64,000 nucleotides of DNA, from assembly GCA_903813345.2 (NCBI GenBank), contig CAIIXF020000012.1:22890184-22954183 (forward strand), written 5' to 3'. The number at the start of each line of letters is the position of its first letter. Position 1 is the stretch's first letter. Of this stretch, positions 10,084 through 21,200 are shown piece by piece. The stretch comes from Owenia fusiformis. Taxonomy: Eukaryota > Annelida > Polychaeta > Sabellida > Oweniidae. The notes under the pieces are model-generated. The model searched no databases, was not told the DNA's origin, and saw only the letters and a program-made list of their open reading frames with translations. Position numbers and translations under genes: made by a program.

Positions 10084-11660
10084 GACAATTGGCTAAAAGA
10101 ACTCCCGACAAGTGCGCAGGATGATCATAAGATTTCCAGCCAGGGGAGCTACTTCCCCTGGTATGACTTGAACACGCATCAAGTCATGCGATCTGTGTCA
10201 AATAGTAAGCGGCCTCGTTTGCGGGACCAGGGAGACTAGTGCCCTAAAGCCTTAGTGCCCAAGCTTCCCCGAACCACCGTCAATGATTGTACATGTATGA
10301 CAGGTAGAGTAGTTGATCATAGGATGATATTGATGTGTCATTTCCTATATTCATTTTTTAAAGAAAGGCCTGACATCCCGATCCTGTAACGGACCTTCTC
10401 CCTTACATATAAGTCACGGTAGGGGCACCAGATGTATCTAGCTCTTGGGTGGTGGTCCATGATATGTTCTTCATTAGCAGTCTTGTGATGATGGAGAAGG
10501 GGGGGGGGTAGTTGTAATTCAAGTAGATATCGGGTTGTCCCCGATTGTGTTTTGCGGTTGTCTCCAGTTGGAATATGTTAGTTGAGTATATCGGTATCAA
10601 CGTTTCGTTGTGGGTTATTGGTTGTGCCTGTGTTTTGATGGGTTGATTAAATCGATTAGTATTTAGTTGAGCCTGGTTGTGTAATGGTGGGTTACTGTCG
10701 GGTATGTTGTGTCAGTTTGAGAGTCGGTTGTCTTTTGATGGTTGTTAGTCTGGTGATTAAGTATCGGGTTGTGCCCCATTGTGTTCTGTTAATTATATAA
10801 TGGGTTGTGTTCTCTTGTGAATATGTTATGTTGGTTGGGTAGATGGTTGTAGCTAGTCGGGTGTGGTATCTGGTTGTGTCTGATTGTGTTGTGTGATTGG
10901 CGTTGCCTCCAATTGGAGTAAGTTAGTTGTGTATATTGGTATTACAGTTTGATTGTGTTTTATTGCTTGTGCCTGATTTTGTTTTGATTGTTTGGTTTTG
11001 GGTTTTGGAAAATTGTGTTGTGTAACTTGAACAATGAGTTGAGTGTTTGCTTTCGTTGGTTTATCATTGGGTTGTGCCAAATTGTGTGGTTATAATTTCT
11101 CAGTTCGTTGTGTTTTCATGGTTGTTAGTTTAGTTGTGTTTTATTGGTTGTGCCCGATTTTGTTTTAATTGTTTAGTGTTGGGTTGTGCACATTTGTGTT
11201 GAGTTAGTTCAACAGTTGGTTGTGTTAGCCTTTGTTTTTATCATTGGGTTGTCACATATTGTGCTAATTTGACAGTTGGTTGTGTTTTGGTGATTGAAAG
11301 GCAGGTTGCGCTATATTTGCTTTGGTGCTGGGTTATGCTCTGTTGCGTTCTGTGTATGTTGTCACTGCGTTATGTTCTATTGCACTGTTGTATGATTGGT
11401 GACCTAGTATATAGGTTGTGTTTGGTTGTAATAGGTTATATATGTCGTGTTACGGGCTGTGTTTGATCGGGTTGTTGTGTATTATTGGGTTAAGATACAA
11501 ATGGCCAGTTTAGGGTATTATGTTGTTGGTATATCAGTTGGTTGGTATATTCAGCGTAGAATCAAAGGGTATAATAATGTTTGTACACATTATTAGTTTG
11601 TTAGAGGTTTGGTACCTACATGTATTCATATATGATCTCTTGTGTGAGATATCAACTGGT
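10084..11660 (+). mobile_element. Older relative of the 4719-8574 element: A-B block followed by G/T-rich DNA
   Basis: 10084-10482 aligns with blocks A and B of the younger element in the same order. Shared words include CACCGTCA, GACATCCCGATCCTGTA and CTTCTCCCTTA, and the AAGCTTCCCC context is conserved. As in the younger element, a G/T-dominated stretch follows (10500-11660), here built of short variants such as GGTTGTG and TTGTGTT instead of clean 415-bp units. No gag-like ORF and no inverted right terminus are visible, so this copy is partial or ancient. Confidence 0.6.
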
Positions 11661-13128
11661 ATGATTGGCGTTAGCTTTCTCTGATTCTCTGATGAGGGGG
11701 TCTCCTGTTGTTCAATGAATCCAAGAAAAGCAATGCTAATTTATCTTTTTTACATAATGTATTTTGTTGATTTTTCATACAAAACAGGATAGATGTACTT
11801 TTATTGCATAAATGATTTACTTTTCTCTATAAATAACCAACAACTTTGTTCTGGGCTAAAAGACGATTTATTAATTAAATAATTATAATATAAATGCAAA
11901 CACAATTAATACGAAGATACACACAATAAAATTAAAAACTATTAACCGCCCCCTGTGTTGTATTCCTTAAATAAATAAAGGGCGGGAGGGTTGGGTGATT
12001 TTTAAAATTGCACAACGCGCATGACGGAAACATTTACAGTACAAGTAAGTACATTGAATTTCACAGGTAAGTATAGATGTCATGCTAGGATGGAATCATT
12101 ATAATCGTCGTTCAAAATAAACTTCAATTTATGAATATAAATACACATATATTTGTGTCACTTTCTATGATTTCTTTACTTATCTGATCTTAAAGTATTA
12201 CCAAAATATACAGCTGCAGTCCATGTACAATATGGCAAGTGATTTTAGATGGTCATATCTTTCACCATGGGATAGAAATCAAGATAAGTAAGAGACCGAC
12301 CTGGGCAAGGCTACGAATGCCTGTATGGTTTGTTATGTCTAAGAAACTATTGGTTGAAATCACTCCATAATAGACATTATGCTAATGCTTAAGATGGAAT
12401 TCTACTTCTGAGTGAAATAAAAAGATGCTATATGAGTCAATAGGTGTTGCAATAGAGGTCAGATATTTGGCTCGATGGATTTCACTCAAGCTTGATATGA
12501 CATACTGAATCACTTCTACCATTTTTTATATTGCGTGTGCTCCTTCGGAACTAAGTATAGCATTGATAAGTATACTTACAAGGGCATACTTAAATGTACA
12601 CACTAATTTCAAATATAATTTCTTCCGAAAACAGAAATGTTTGCGCATTTTGTAGCATAATGCAGTCATTGCACTTCACTTAATGACCACTATTTCAGCC
12701 TATCTGTGTTCAAACCCTTAAATATTCCCCAAAGTATAGTTTGACAATGAATTGGTTATTGTAAACCTAGAAATTATCTTTTCTGGTCTAATGGATATTC
12801 TTCATTTTGAAATTGATTTCATGAAATTAATAAATGACCCTTTGGGGATGAAAGGGTTAACATGTATTTTTGCATTCACCAATAATACTTATGGAGTTGT
12901 GATTCTGAAAGCTGACACTCTCAATGGTGTATTGAAATCTTAGTGCAGATGAAGTATTTTATTTGACCCTAGTTTTCACTACTATTAAACACGGATTGAG
13001 ATGCGTTTATAATTACGTACTTCAAAAAACGAACTGCGAAACGAAAATTATCGAAATACGTTTTCGTAAACGTAACGAGATACGGATGCGGATACGTTTT
13101 AGCTAACCCGTTGTGCGAAACCTCTCTA
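11661..13128. other. AT-rich non-coding DNA
   Basis: No exon was recognised. A 63-codon plus-strand ORF at 12752-12943 has no family features. A dispersed-repeat fragment (AAGTGATTTTAGATGGTCATA, about 12235) recurs near 14770 and 37735. Confidence 0.4.
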
Positions 13129-13129
13129 A

Positions 13130-13947
13130 TTTGAACTGTAGCAGTTACGCAATTGTGACTTCATAAATGCACATGTTCTATTGAATAAAATGTGAAATTT
13201 TAGTAAAATTGTGATCAGTATTTCAAAAGTTATCCCGATTTCAACGAACCATGTAGGCGTCGAATGTTACGTCTTACAGCGTATTTGACAATGTCGGGGT
13301 ACATTTAACTTTAAAAATATGGTAGATCCCATCTATCTTTTCAAGGAAAAATAGTTTCAGTGAAATGCGAATAAAATATACTTCAAAATGATGTATAAAG
13401 CACGTAGTTAGCTTTTTAAATAAGGCAGATATTAACGCTTAAAGCTGAGATTAGCCCGTATTTCCCGAATTGTCCCCAGGTCCATGCACGTCATATCAGC
13501 ATGCATTTCTTCTAATTTTCTTGTAAATTTCTTTCATTATTCCATTGACATGAACATTAACATTTGTAGGGTGTTTTTAATCAGGCGGTGTATAAATACA
13601 TCAAAGTCTTCTGATTTTCCATGACAGAAGTAACGCTGAAATCTCACATATCTGAAAATATGTAGGATAAATGTAATCCCTATTCCAAGTTTCGTGCAAA
13701 CATGCTTTTATTACCACAACCATTGCTCTTTCTAACATGACTCTTTCTAACATTATAAATCTAATCAGGTGCCGTTATTTCTTTTTAGATAAACAATATT
13801 TGCCATGTTATTTTCCCATAGGGAAAACTCATGCGATCTATTTCTTTCAGCTCAATTTGGGTCACCCTTAATAGATATCTTTAAAAACCCTGAAGGAATT
13901 ACTTATTTCCTTTCTTATACTGAAAATCTTTAAATATGATGAGTTAT
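13130..13947. other. Intergenic DNA with a dispersed repeat
   Basis: No gene was seen. About 13797-13893 (CATGTTATTTTCCCATAGGG) is a diverged copy of 15295-15385 (CATGTTATTTTCCAAAGGG), so a short repeat family occurs on both sides of the LINE fragment. Confidence 0.4.
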
Positions 13948-14383
13948 TTAAGAAATCAAAGACTTAAATAATGCATCTTTATGAAATTGTGGAACACTTT
14001 TATGAATATATTTTTGAACATTGCTAAAAGTGCCACTTGCTTTTAAAAGTACATCGTTTCCACATATTTTGTTCATGCAATGTTTGGGCAAAATGCTCCA
14101 TGAATTATCATGGGTCTCCAGTAGATTATATGACCATTTACGCAATAAACTGTTAATTTTATTTTTAAGATCAATCATTTTATAATAACCTTGTTCATAT
14201 GAACCTATCAAAGTTGACCTTATCAGGTTTACTATCCGAAATAAACTTATACATTGCTCTTGCTATTATTCTGCTGTCGTCACATGGTGTACATTTTAGT
14301 GATCCTAAATATAGTATTTTGACAGTGCTGGTGTTTCTATAATTGTAATCTTTCCATGCATTGCTAATTAACGATTTTTCCAT
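13948..14383 (-). pseudogene. Frameshifted C-terminal fragment of a LINE polyprotein
   Basis: Two overlapping minus-strand ORFs (14383-14195 and 14211-13948) read as one protein with a frameshift near 14200. The second contains GSYEQGYYKMIDLKNKINSL followed by W..LL and SW..LP, the pattern seen just after the reverse transcriptase domain in Tx1/RTE-type LINE polyproteins (GG..M.D......L...W). There is no intact RT. Dead copy. Confidence 0.55.
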
Positions 14384-15591
14384 TCCATGGGCCCATTCAT
14401 TTAGTAATTCAATGATAAAATTTCTCTTGAAGATTGGTAGAATTCTCTAGCAAAAATCGGCTTATTTTCCGATCACATATCAGGTAATGGCCGTTACCTT
14501 CCCTTGATACTGACCACCATTTGCATTCGTTCGACTTCACTTCTTAAAAGATAGCTTCGTTGGTAGTTTATATATCTAGACTCTGCGCGCAGGGCCGGGG
14601 CGCAGGGTAACCAGTGAATGGAACTACATGTACTGGTCAAAAGTGCTCGTAATTAGCAGATGTTCGTGTAACGATTTTCAAACGTGGGTCTGGGTCAGTA
14701 AGTCTCGTTTTCTTCAGCGTTTCATATCTCATCTTCTAATTAAACTTAAAGAAACAGATTGATTAAGCCAAGTGATTTTGTACAGTCATATCTCTCACCT
14801 TGAGTACTTTCCGGCCATAAATACAGTGGTTTTTATAATATTACCAAAGAGTTGTTAAACAAAACTGACGTGAAATCAGTTTATGCTATTTTGTATAGTA
14901 CTTAGTGATTGTTAAAATTAGATTGTAAGTATTGTTTTGCCATGCATAAACATGAATGTTTCATTTATTATTTGCTTTATTGGACTTATATCTCGATGTA
15001 CATTACATGTTCAAGAGACCAATAAACTTATTAATTAATAAGAATATAAAAACGTATGTTTTATTTCAAGTGATGTCCCCATGGTACTAAAAATATCAAC
15101 CAACTCTCTCAAAACGAATGGATTAGGACCCCATGTTGTCACTTTTTAAAAAAATGTAAGGCTTATTTTCTAAAAAGAGGATCTTGTTTTTCTCAATATA
15201 AATAGATCAAAAGTTTGTTCTACACTATATTAACAACTTTTGAAAAGGAGATAGGGATTGAAATGTGATGAAGTTAAAAATCACATTAAGCTACCCATGT
15301 TATTTTCCAAAGGGAAAACTCGTGCTATCCATTGTTTTCAGCATGATTTTGGTCATCGAAAATTGATATCTCAAAAACTAGACTTTCAATGCCTTTCCAC
15401 TTTTAACCTTTCCATGCAATAAAAATTAGAAAAAGAAGAAAATTAAAAAAATAAAAACCTCTATGTCTCTATAATATTATTTAGTATCACATTGACTGTC
15501 AAATATTTAGCAACTTTCTTCACTTCAGTACCCCATTACAGGGTCTGATTCATCCATAACCATTTTCACGTGATTTGTTCATGTTTTCCAG
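14384..15591. other. Probable Kv intron and intergenic repeats
   Basis: No coding exon was identified. 14770-15160 is a copy of a dispersed repeat also seen at about 37715-37915 (AAATACAGTGGTTTTTAT and GGACCCCATGT are shared). The Kv exon starts with an acceptor at 15591, so at least the right part is intron. No T1-domain exon was found in this window. Confidence 0.45.
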
Positions 15592-16599
15592 GGCTGTGCG
15601 ATTGTAACCACAATCTTCATCATTATCTCAATATTGTGTTTGTGCTTAGAGACCCACTCAGACTTCAAGGTGAACATCTCCACAGAGGGACTGGCGTGGA
15701 AGGAATTTGGATACGGGGATGTGACAGCCTTCTTGAAAGAATATGAAATCAATTGGAAGATAAATTCACAGGAAAACTGTAAAATTGAAACTGTTAATCC
15801 GAATACTGGCACAGGCAATGATAGCACACTCCAAAACACAATCGGTAGCACAATCTCTGCCATAACATCGGGGCAACTTGAGACTGATAGCACAACACCA
15901 GAAAAGATACTGGTAATCGTTTCAGGAAATTGCAAAGAAACAGCCTACATGTTAGATATCATTGACATTATCTGCTTCATCTATTTCTCCGTAGAGCTTA
16001 TCATTCGTCTTGCTTTCTCACCCAGCAAGTTAAGATTTATCTTTAATGTATTCACTATCTTTGACATTCTGGCCGTGTTTCCGTACTTTCTCGTAATCTT
16101 TCAAGAATTGGCGAACCCTACCTCAGGGTACAAGACAGATATAATAGATGTCGCTGTTGCGTTGAGAGCTCTTAGGGTGTTCCAGTTATTCAGAATAATG
16201 CGTCACTATACAGGGGTCCAGGTGTTATATTACACATTCAAAGTAAGCATCAGAGAATTCCTCCTACTGCTCATCATGATGATGCTTGGGATGCTAATCT
16301 TCGCTTGCTTTATATACTTTGCTGAAAATTATATCCACGAGAGTGATTCTCCCAATAAGATAACCAGTATACCTGTCGGCTTATGGTGGGCTCTCGTTAC
16401 TATGACAACCATTGGATACGGAGATTTTTTCCCGACGACGGCAACCGGATACATCATTGGATCAATGTGTGTTTTATGTGGTGTTTTGACTGTGGCATTT
16501 ACAGTGCCGATTATAGTAAATAATTTTATGATGTACTATAGGCATGCTAGCGCTAGGAGGAAGCCTACACAGTCTAAAACTGTTGAAAATATAGCCTAG
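15592..16599 (+). CDS. Voltage-gated potassium channel (Kv/Shaker superfamily), terminal exon with S1-S6
   Basis: The exon opens after TTTTCCAG (15591) and runs 335 codons to TAG. S1 (SILCLCLETHSDF) is cut near its start, so the cytoplasmic T1 domain must lie on an upstream exon outside what I can see. An S1-S2 linker of about 90 residues is Ser/Thr-rich. S2 keeps the charge-transfer Phe and Glu (YFSVELIIR), and S3 keeps Asp (FDILAVFPYF). S4 reads ALRALRVFQLFRIMRHYTG. Aligned to Shaker, the R1 position is Val and the R4 position is Gln. The filter is TIGYGD (about residues 273-278). S6 has TVP in place of PVP (about 304-306). The C-terminal tail is only about 28 residues. The sequence is closest to Kv3/Shaw or Kv1 types, but I cannot assign a subfamily. 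The channel should conduct K+ in the plasma membrane, alone or as a modifier subunit. Confidence 0.9.
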   Translation, partial: GCAIVTTIFIIISILCLCLETHSDFKVNISTEGLAWKEFGYGDVTAFLKEYEINWKINSQENCKIETVNPNTGTGNDSTLQNTIGSTISAITSGQLETDSTTPEKILVIVSGNCKETAYMLDIIDIICFIYFSVELIIRLAFSPSKLRFIFNVFTIFDILAVFPYFLVIFQELANPTSGYKTDIIDVAVALRALRVFQLFRIMRHYTGVQVLYYTFKVSIREFLLLLIMMMLGMLIFACFIYFAENYIHESDSPNKITSIPVGLWWALVTMTTIGYGDFFPTTATGYIIGSMCVLCGVLTVAFTVPIIVNNFMMYYRHASARRKPTQSKTVENIA

Positions 16600-17737
16600 T
16601 CGAAGAATAGGTTGAACCATCGGGGGCTTAACAGGATCTTTAACTATGCCCATGATTGACCATGTTAAGCAAAACATTTTAAATGCTTGCTCTTGCTGAG
16701 CAAAGGGAAAATAATTTTAAGAAGTTATATCATGGTTTGATTGAATTGCTACTTACTCATGTCTCCATATTGCTCATCTCCTCCAAATTGGACATCATTT
16801 CCAAATATAGAGTTCATTTTTAAGAAATTATGTTTTTTAAATGGTCCTCAATATTCAAAGAGCTCAAAATGGGGGGGGGGAGATTTAAAGATTTTTTGGA
16901 TCCCTTGTTAATTTCCAGGTTTGCCCGTCCCCCTATTCCTCTCAAACACAAGGCTGGGGAAATATGTTGCAGGGGATGGGAGGAGACTTGATATAGGACT
17001 GCATACAATTTTTGTGAAGAAATATATATATAATATATACCAGAGATTAAATCAGCAAAATATAAGAAACATTATATTCTTTAAATAAATAAAATATATT
17101 TATAAAACACTGTATTGGATGCTTGCACATTAATGAGTTTTTCATTTGCTAAATGGATAAATACACCCACGAAAATTCATTCAGAAAATTCACATATTCT
17201 TTTTCTCCAATGTGAATGTCAAGAGAGAAGACTTAAACAATAATGATGGAAAAAGTAATCTAAAATGAAACAAAGAAACAATGAATTTAGATTGATGACA
17301 TGAGTAGTGTCTTATTATTTTTCAAGTTCTTGCTTCGAGTCCTTATTTGAACCCCCAAACACCTTACTCTGGCAGTGAATTTGATAGGAGTGGGTCAAGA
17401 GACTTTGGTCCAATACCTGAGTGACATATTCATAGGTGCACCTCTTACTTAGCTCAGTGTTTAAGAATTGTTGTCCATAAGTATATGTTTTAATACAATC
17501 GAAGCAAATGTAAGTTGTCACTCGTTATTTTTTGTGACTGAAATTCCCTATAAAATTTCCCTGCTCATCACCCTATTTCCTGATTTTGAGAGAATATATT
17601 TTTAGAAACCAGAAAGTCAGTGAGGCAAATTAGAAGGTGGAATAGGAAATGATGAAAACGATGACTTTAAGAAATCCAGATCTTCCCAATGTACCCTTTT
17701 TAAATGTAGTTTCTCAATTATGACATCACAATTCTTG
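16600..17737. other. Kv 3' region and intergenic DNA
   Basis: The 3' UTR follows the stop. A candidate polyadenylation signal, AATAAA, lies at 17084-17089, about 490 bp downstream. 16868-17000 has a G-run and a GTTTGCCCGTCCCCC motif like decayed transposon ends. No other gene. Confidence 0.45.
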
Positions 17738-18150
17738 TAGCCAGTGTGACACCATAATATCAATGTAGCCGGTGTACACAACAATGTCAATGTAGACAGT
17801 GTGACACCATAATGTCAATGTAGTCAGTGTTCACAACGATGTCAATGTAGAAAGTGTGACACCATTATGTCAATGTAGCCAGTGTGACACAACAATGTCA
17901 ATATAGCCAGTGTGACACAACAATGTCAATGTAGCCAGTGTGACACAACAATGTCAATGTAGCCAGTGTACATCAAACTTTCAATGGAGCCAGTGTACAC
18001 AATGCCAATGTAGAAAGTATGACACCATTATGTCAATGTAGCCAGTGTGACACAACAATGTCAATGTAGCCAGTGTGATGACACCACACTGTCAATGTAG
18101 CCAGTGTACTCCACAATGTCAACGTAGTCAGTGTGACAGCCTGATCTGTG
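17738..18150. repeat. 28-bp minisatellite, about 14 copies
   Basis: The unit is CAATGTAGCCAGTGTGACAC plus AACAATGT, with variants (ACCATAATGT, TTCACAACGATGT). Units alternate between two sub-types at the left end and become homogeneous near 17880-17960. It lies about 110 bp beyond the Derlin stop codon, so it probably overlaps or abuts the Derlin 3' UTR. Confidence 0.85.
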
Positions 18151-18260
18151 TTGTGAGTATGACATTAACAGTGACAGCTCAAAGAACCAAGTGTGACATC
18201 ACATCCCTATCCACTGTTGTGATGTCATAATGATATGGCAATTCTGTGGCTTGTTGCTTA

Positions 18261-21200
18261 TTATTGTGGCTGTTCAGCTGCTGGGGGATCAACATCCCCT
18301 TCTTGCTGGGCCTCCCCTGCTTGCTGTCCCTCCCCCCAGTTGAAGCCTCCGGGTCTTTCTTCCTCTGGGAGGGGATTGTAATTAGGGTCATCACCCCCAT
18401 GGTCAAATATCATTTTTCTGAAAGTTAAGCCACAAATTTAGAAATTTGTAAATATGCTGTGAAAGATGACACTATCATACTGATGAAAAATTATTTCAAT
18501 GACAAATACATGACATTAAATTACATTTATAGACTCATTACTACAAATACATGAAACGTAGAGGTCTTCAATTAATCAACATACAGTAATATGTCCTTTC
18601 AGAATAACAATGTCCCAACTCACATTTTTGTGAAACTGAGAAATCAATTTTTGAAAGCTTAGACATCTGTAACTTCAATAGAACTGTATTTATTATTTTG
18701 TGACATCAAAAGATTAAAGAAGTGGTATGAGGAGATAAAGGTAAGGGACTATCACAGGAAGAAAGAGGATGATTTGAATATGGGAAATCTATGAAAATCT
18801 TATTTTTTTCAAAAAAGACACTTGGGGCATTATTAGTCTGATAGGATGATAATACTATATAAATAAAATTGATTGATGCTGTTGTTACTTACAAAAATCC
18901 AGGAGTTCTTAATATTTTAAATCCTCCCTGTTGCTCTGGGAAAACATCCTCTAGAAAGTAGTATATATGCCCTATTGCGATGCCTGGAAAATAAAAAAAT
19001 CTCTATTAGGACTAGTCCTGCTTTTTGGAATATCACTTGTGAAAGATGCACAGTGACACGTATTCACAAAAATAGAATTAAATACAGGTATATGCATAGT
19101 TCTAAAAATCAATTATTTAAAACAAGAGAAAACAGCTCATAATGTGGCCCACTGGCGTGGACTGACTTCACATCAGCCCTCTTCTTCATTCTTTGTTTCC
19201 ATTAACCAATACTAGTCGTAGTAATGGCGTCTGATCAGAAGAATAACATAAAGAGAATGTCTGAAGACATCATGAAAAATGTTATGGTATAACAAAGGGC
19301 GGAGAAATACATGGATATTTTGAGATAAACACTAATTTAAATTTGTTAATTATGTTTTTCTTGACTTAATTGAAGCAGTTGAGATTTCATTGAAGTGTGA
19401 TTGACTTACCCATTAAATCTACAACTATTGAGTTCCCTAAGAGTAATGAAAAGCCTAATAATACCCAAGGTAGATATGGCGCCTGAAATATAGAAAATTG
19501 AATTATAAAATAACAATACGTACATGATCTTCCATGTTAGCTACTTTTTGCATGATTCGCTTGACTCAGAAAATTGCATACTGCAAAAGTTTCACGAAAA
19601 TTATATGCATGGACCAACATCTCAGAAAATCTCTTGTTTTGTCCCGTATTGTGAGGTTGTAAGAATTTTTACTCATTCAATAACATTTTTCTTTAAACTG
19701 TGTATTTTATTCAGGTAGTATGGGGCCTTATAAATAACAAATTGCCATTCTAGGTAAAATATGTCCATAAGTGTGATATTCTAACATTTATAAGAATATC
19801 ACACTGTTTAGAGCTGCGCAATAAATGATAATATAACCAAACACTTGAGAGGTTCTATATATATCTTTAAACACGCTAAAAGTGCATTGCGAAACCTCTC
19901 TAATATCAGTAACACTTATGCAATGCACTTGTAAATAGTACATAAATTTCAACAAAAAGGGAGGAGGATTCTACTCTATTCTTTCATTAAGTTACATTCG
20001 CAAAACCAACATTAACATTTTGACCTGATCTCTAAATACAAATGCCCAGTGCAAATGTAAATGTCATCCACTCACCTGAAAGTTCATTAGTCCAAAGAAA
20101 TTCATTCTTACATAAGGATTTCTTCTACTCCAAACATAGACCAACATTATAGTGAATGCCTGGCCAAGGAATACAAGGTTTACAAATAATGCAGTGATCT
20201 GGAAGTCTGTTAAGGTTATAAGTGTACGCATGTTAACAGGGTTTTATGCACCTCTTATACAAATCTTAATTATTTGATAATACGACTAATTTTATGGAAT
20301 TTTAAAGAACTTCATTGGGCTTTTAACTAAAACAAAAATAAGCAGATAAGAAATGTTCTCCTCTAAAACAAAACCACATGGGCATATAATTAAAATATCA
20401 TCCCAACAACTCAAAAGTGATTGAACAAATTATGTCAACTTTTTAATTTTTTTAAATTTTTTTTTATGTCAACTTTTTAATGCTTTTTTGATATTTACCT
20501 ATTTGACACATAAGTCTTTTAATCACAGATTAATCTTTTTCATCCCCATGGGTGATTTAATGATGGTAAAGGATACAGTCATTAATATGCCTCCAAATAG
20601 AAACATAAAAAACATATCAGCTGTGCGTCCTCTGAACGATCCCTCCTCTAACATCCGACAGTATCTGTATGTGAAGATCATGTTGAACAGGAAGTTGAAC
20701 CCGATAGCACCAAAGAATAAAAAGTTTGTGACTAATCGCCATAGCTAGAAAAAATCAATATTGTTCTATTTAATGTAAGGTTATTTGCCTACCATATTGA
20801 TATTGTTTATTGAAAAATCAATTAAACTTTAAGATAAAGCAAACTTAGTATTATCCATAGTTTCAATTAGTAATCTGATAGCTCTTGTATCATGAAAAAA
20901 TTATTTTTCTTGTTTCAATCAATTCAAAGAAATAAAAATTATACGGCTGATAGTGACCATGCAAATATTATATTTAAGAGTTTCTGACAGGAGGTAAAAT
21001 ATAAAATGAAATTACCAAATTATTGCTTTTAACATGGAGACAATTGGAATTTCTTAAATACATCCTGCTATAACATGGCCAATGAAACTCCAGTTTTATT
21101 GTTGAACAGAAGTATCCATAAAGCATTGTCAAACAATATTATGTCAGTGCTCTTACTTGATAATGTCTGAAGACAAGCTCAGGATTGAAGTATAACTGGA

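Larger units (their letters stand above)
9208..13129. mobile_element. 3.9-kb region bounded by inverted TTAGAGAGGTTTCGCA termini
   Basis: The left end TTAGAGAGGTTTCGCAAACG (9208) and the right end GTGCGAAACCTCTCTAA (to 13129) are inverted repeats. The next tens of bases on both sides share a pattern rich in ACGTA and CGTAT (for example CCGTAGACGTAACG and GTTTACGAAAACG in inverse sense). No transposase ORF is visible. The interior holds the 10084-11660 block described below and AT-rich DNA. A very short relative with the same end, GCGAAACCTCTCTAA, lies at about 19840-19905. Confidence 0.55.

Noticed and set aside
9899-10096. 65-codon plus-strand ORF next to the second A-B block
   Set aside because: No motif of Gag, RT or recombinase in this frame or on the other strand.
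15579-15935. 118-codon minus-strand ORF
   Set aside because: Antisense shadow of the Kv exon.
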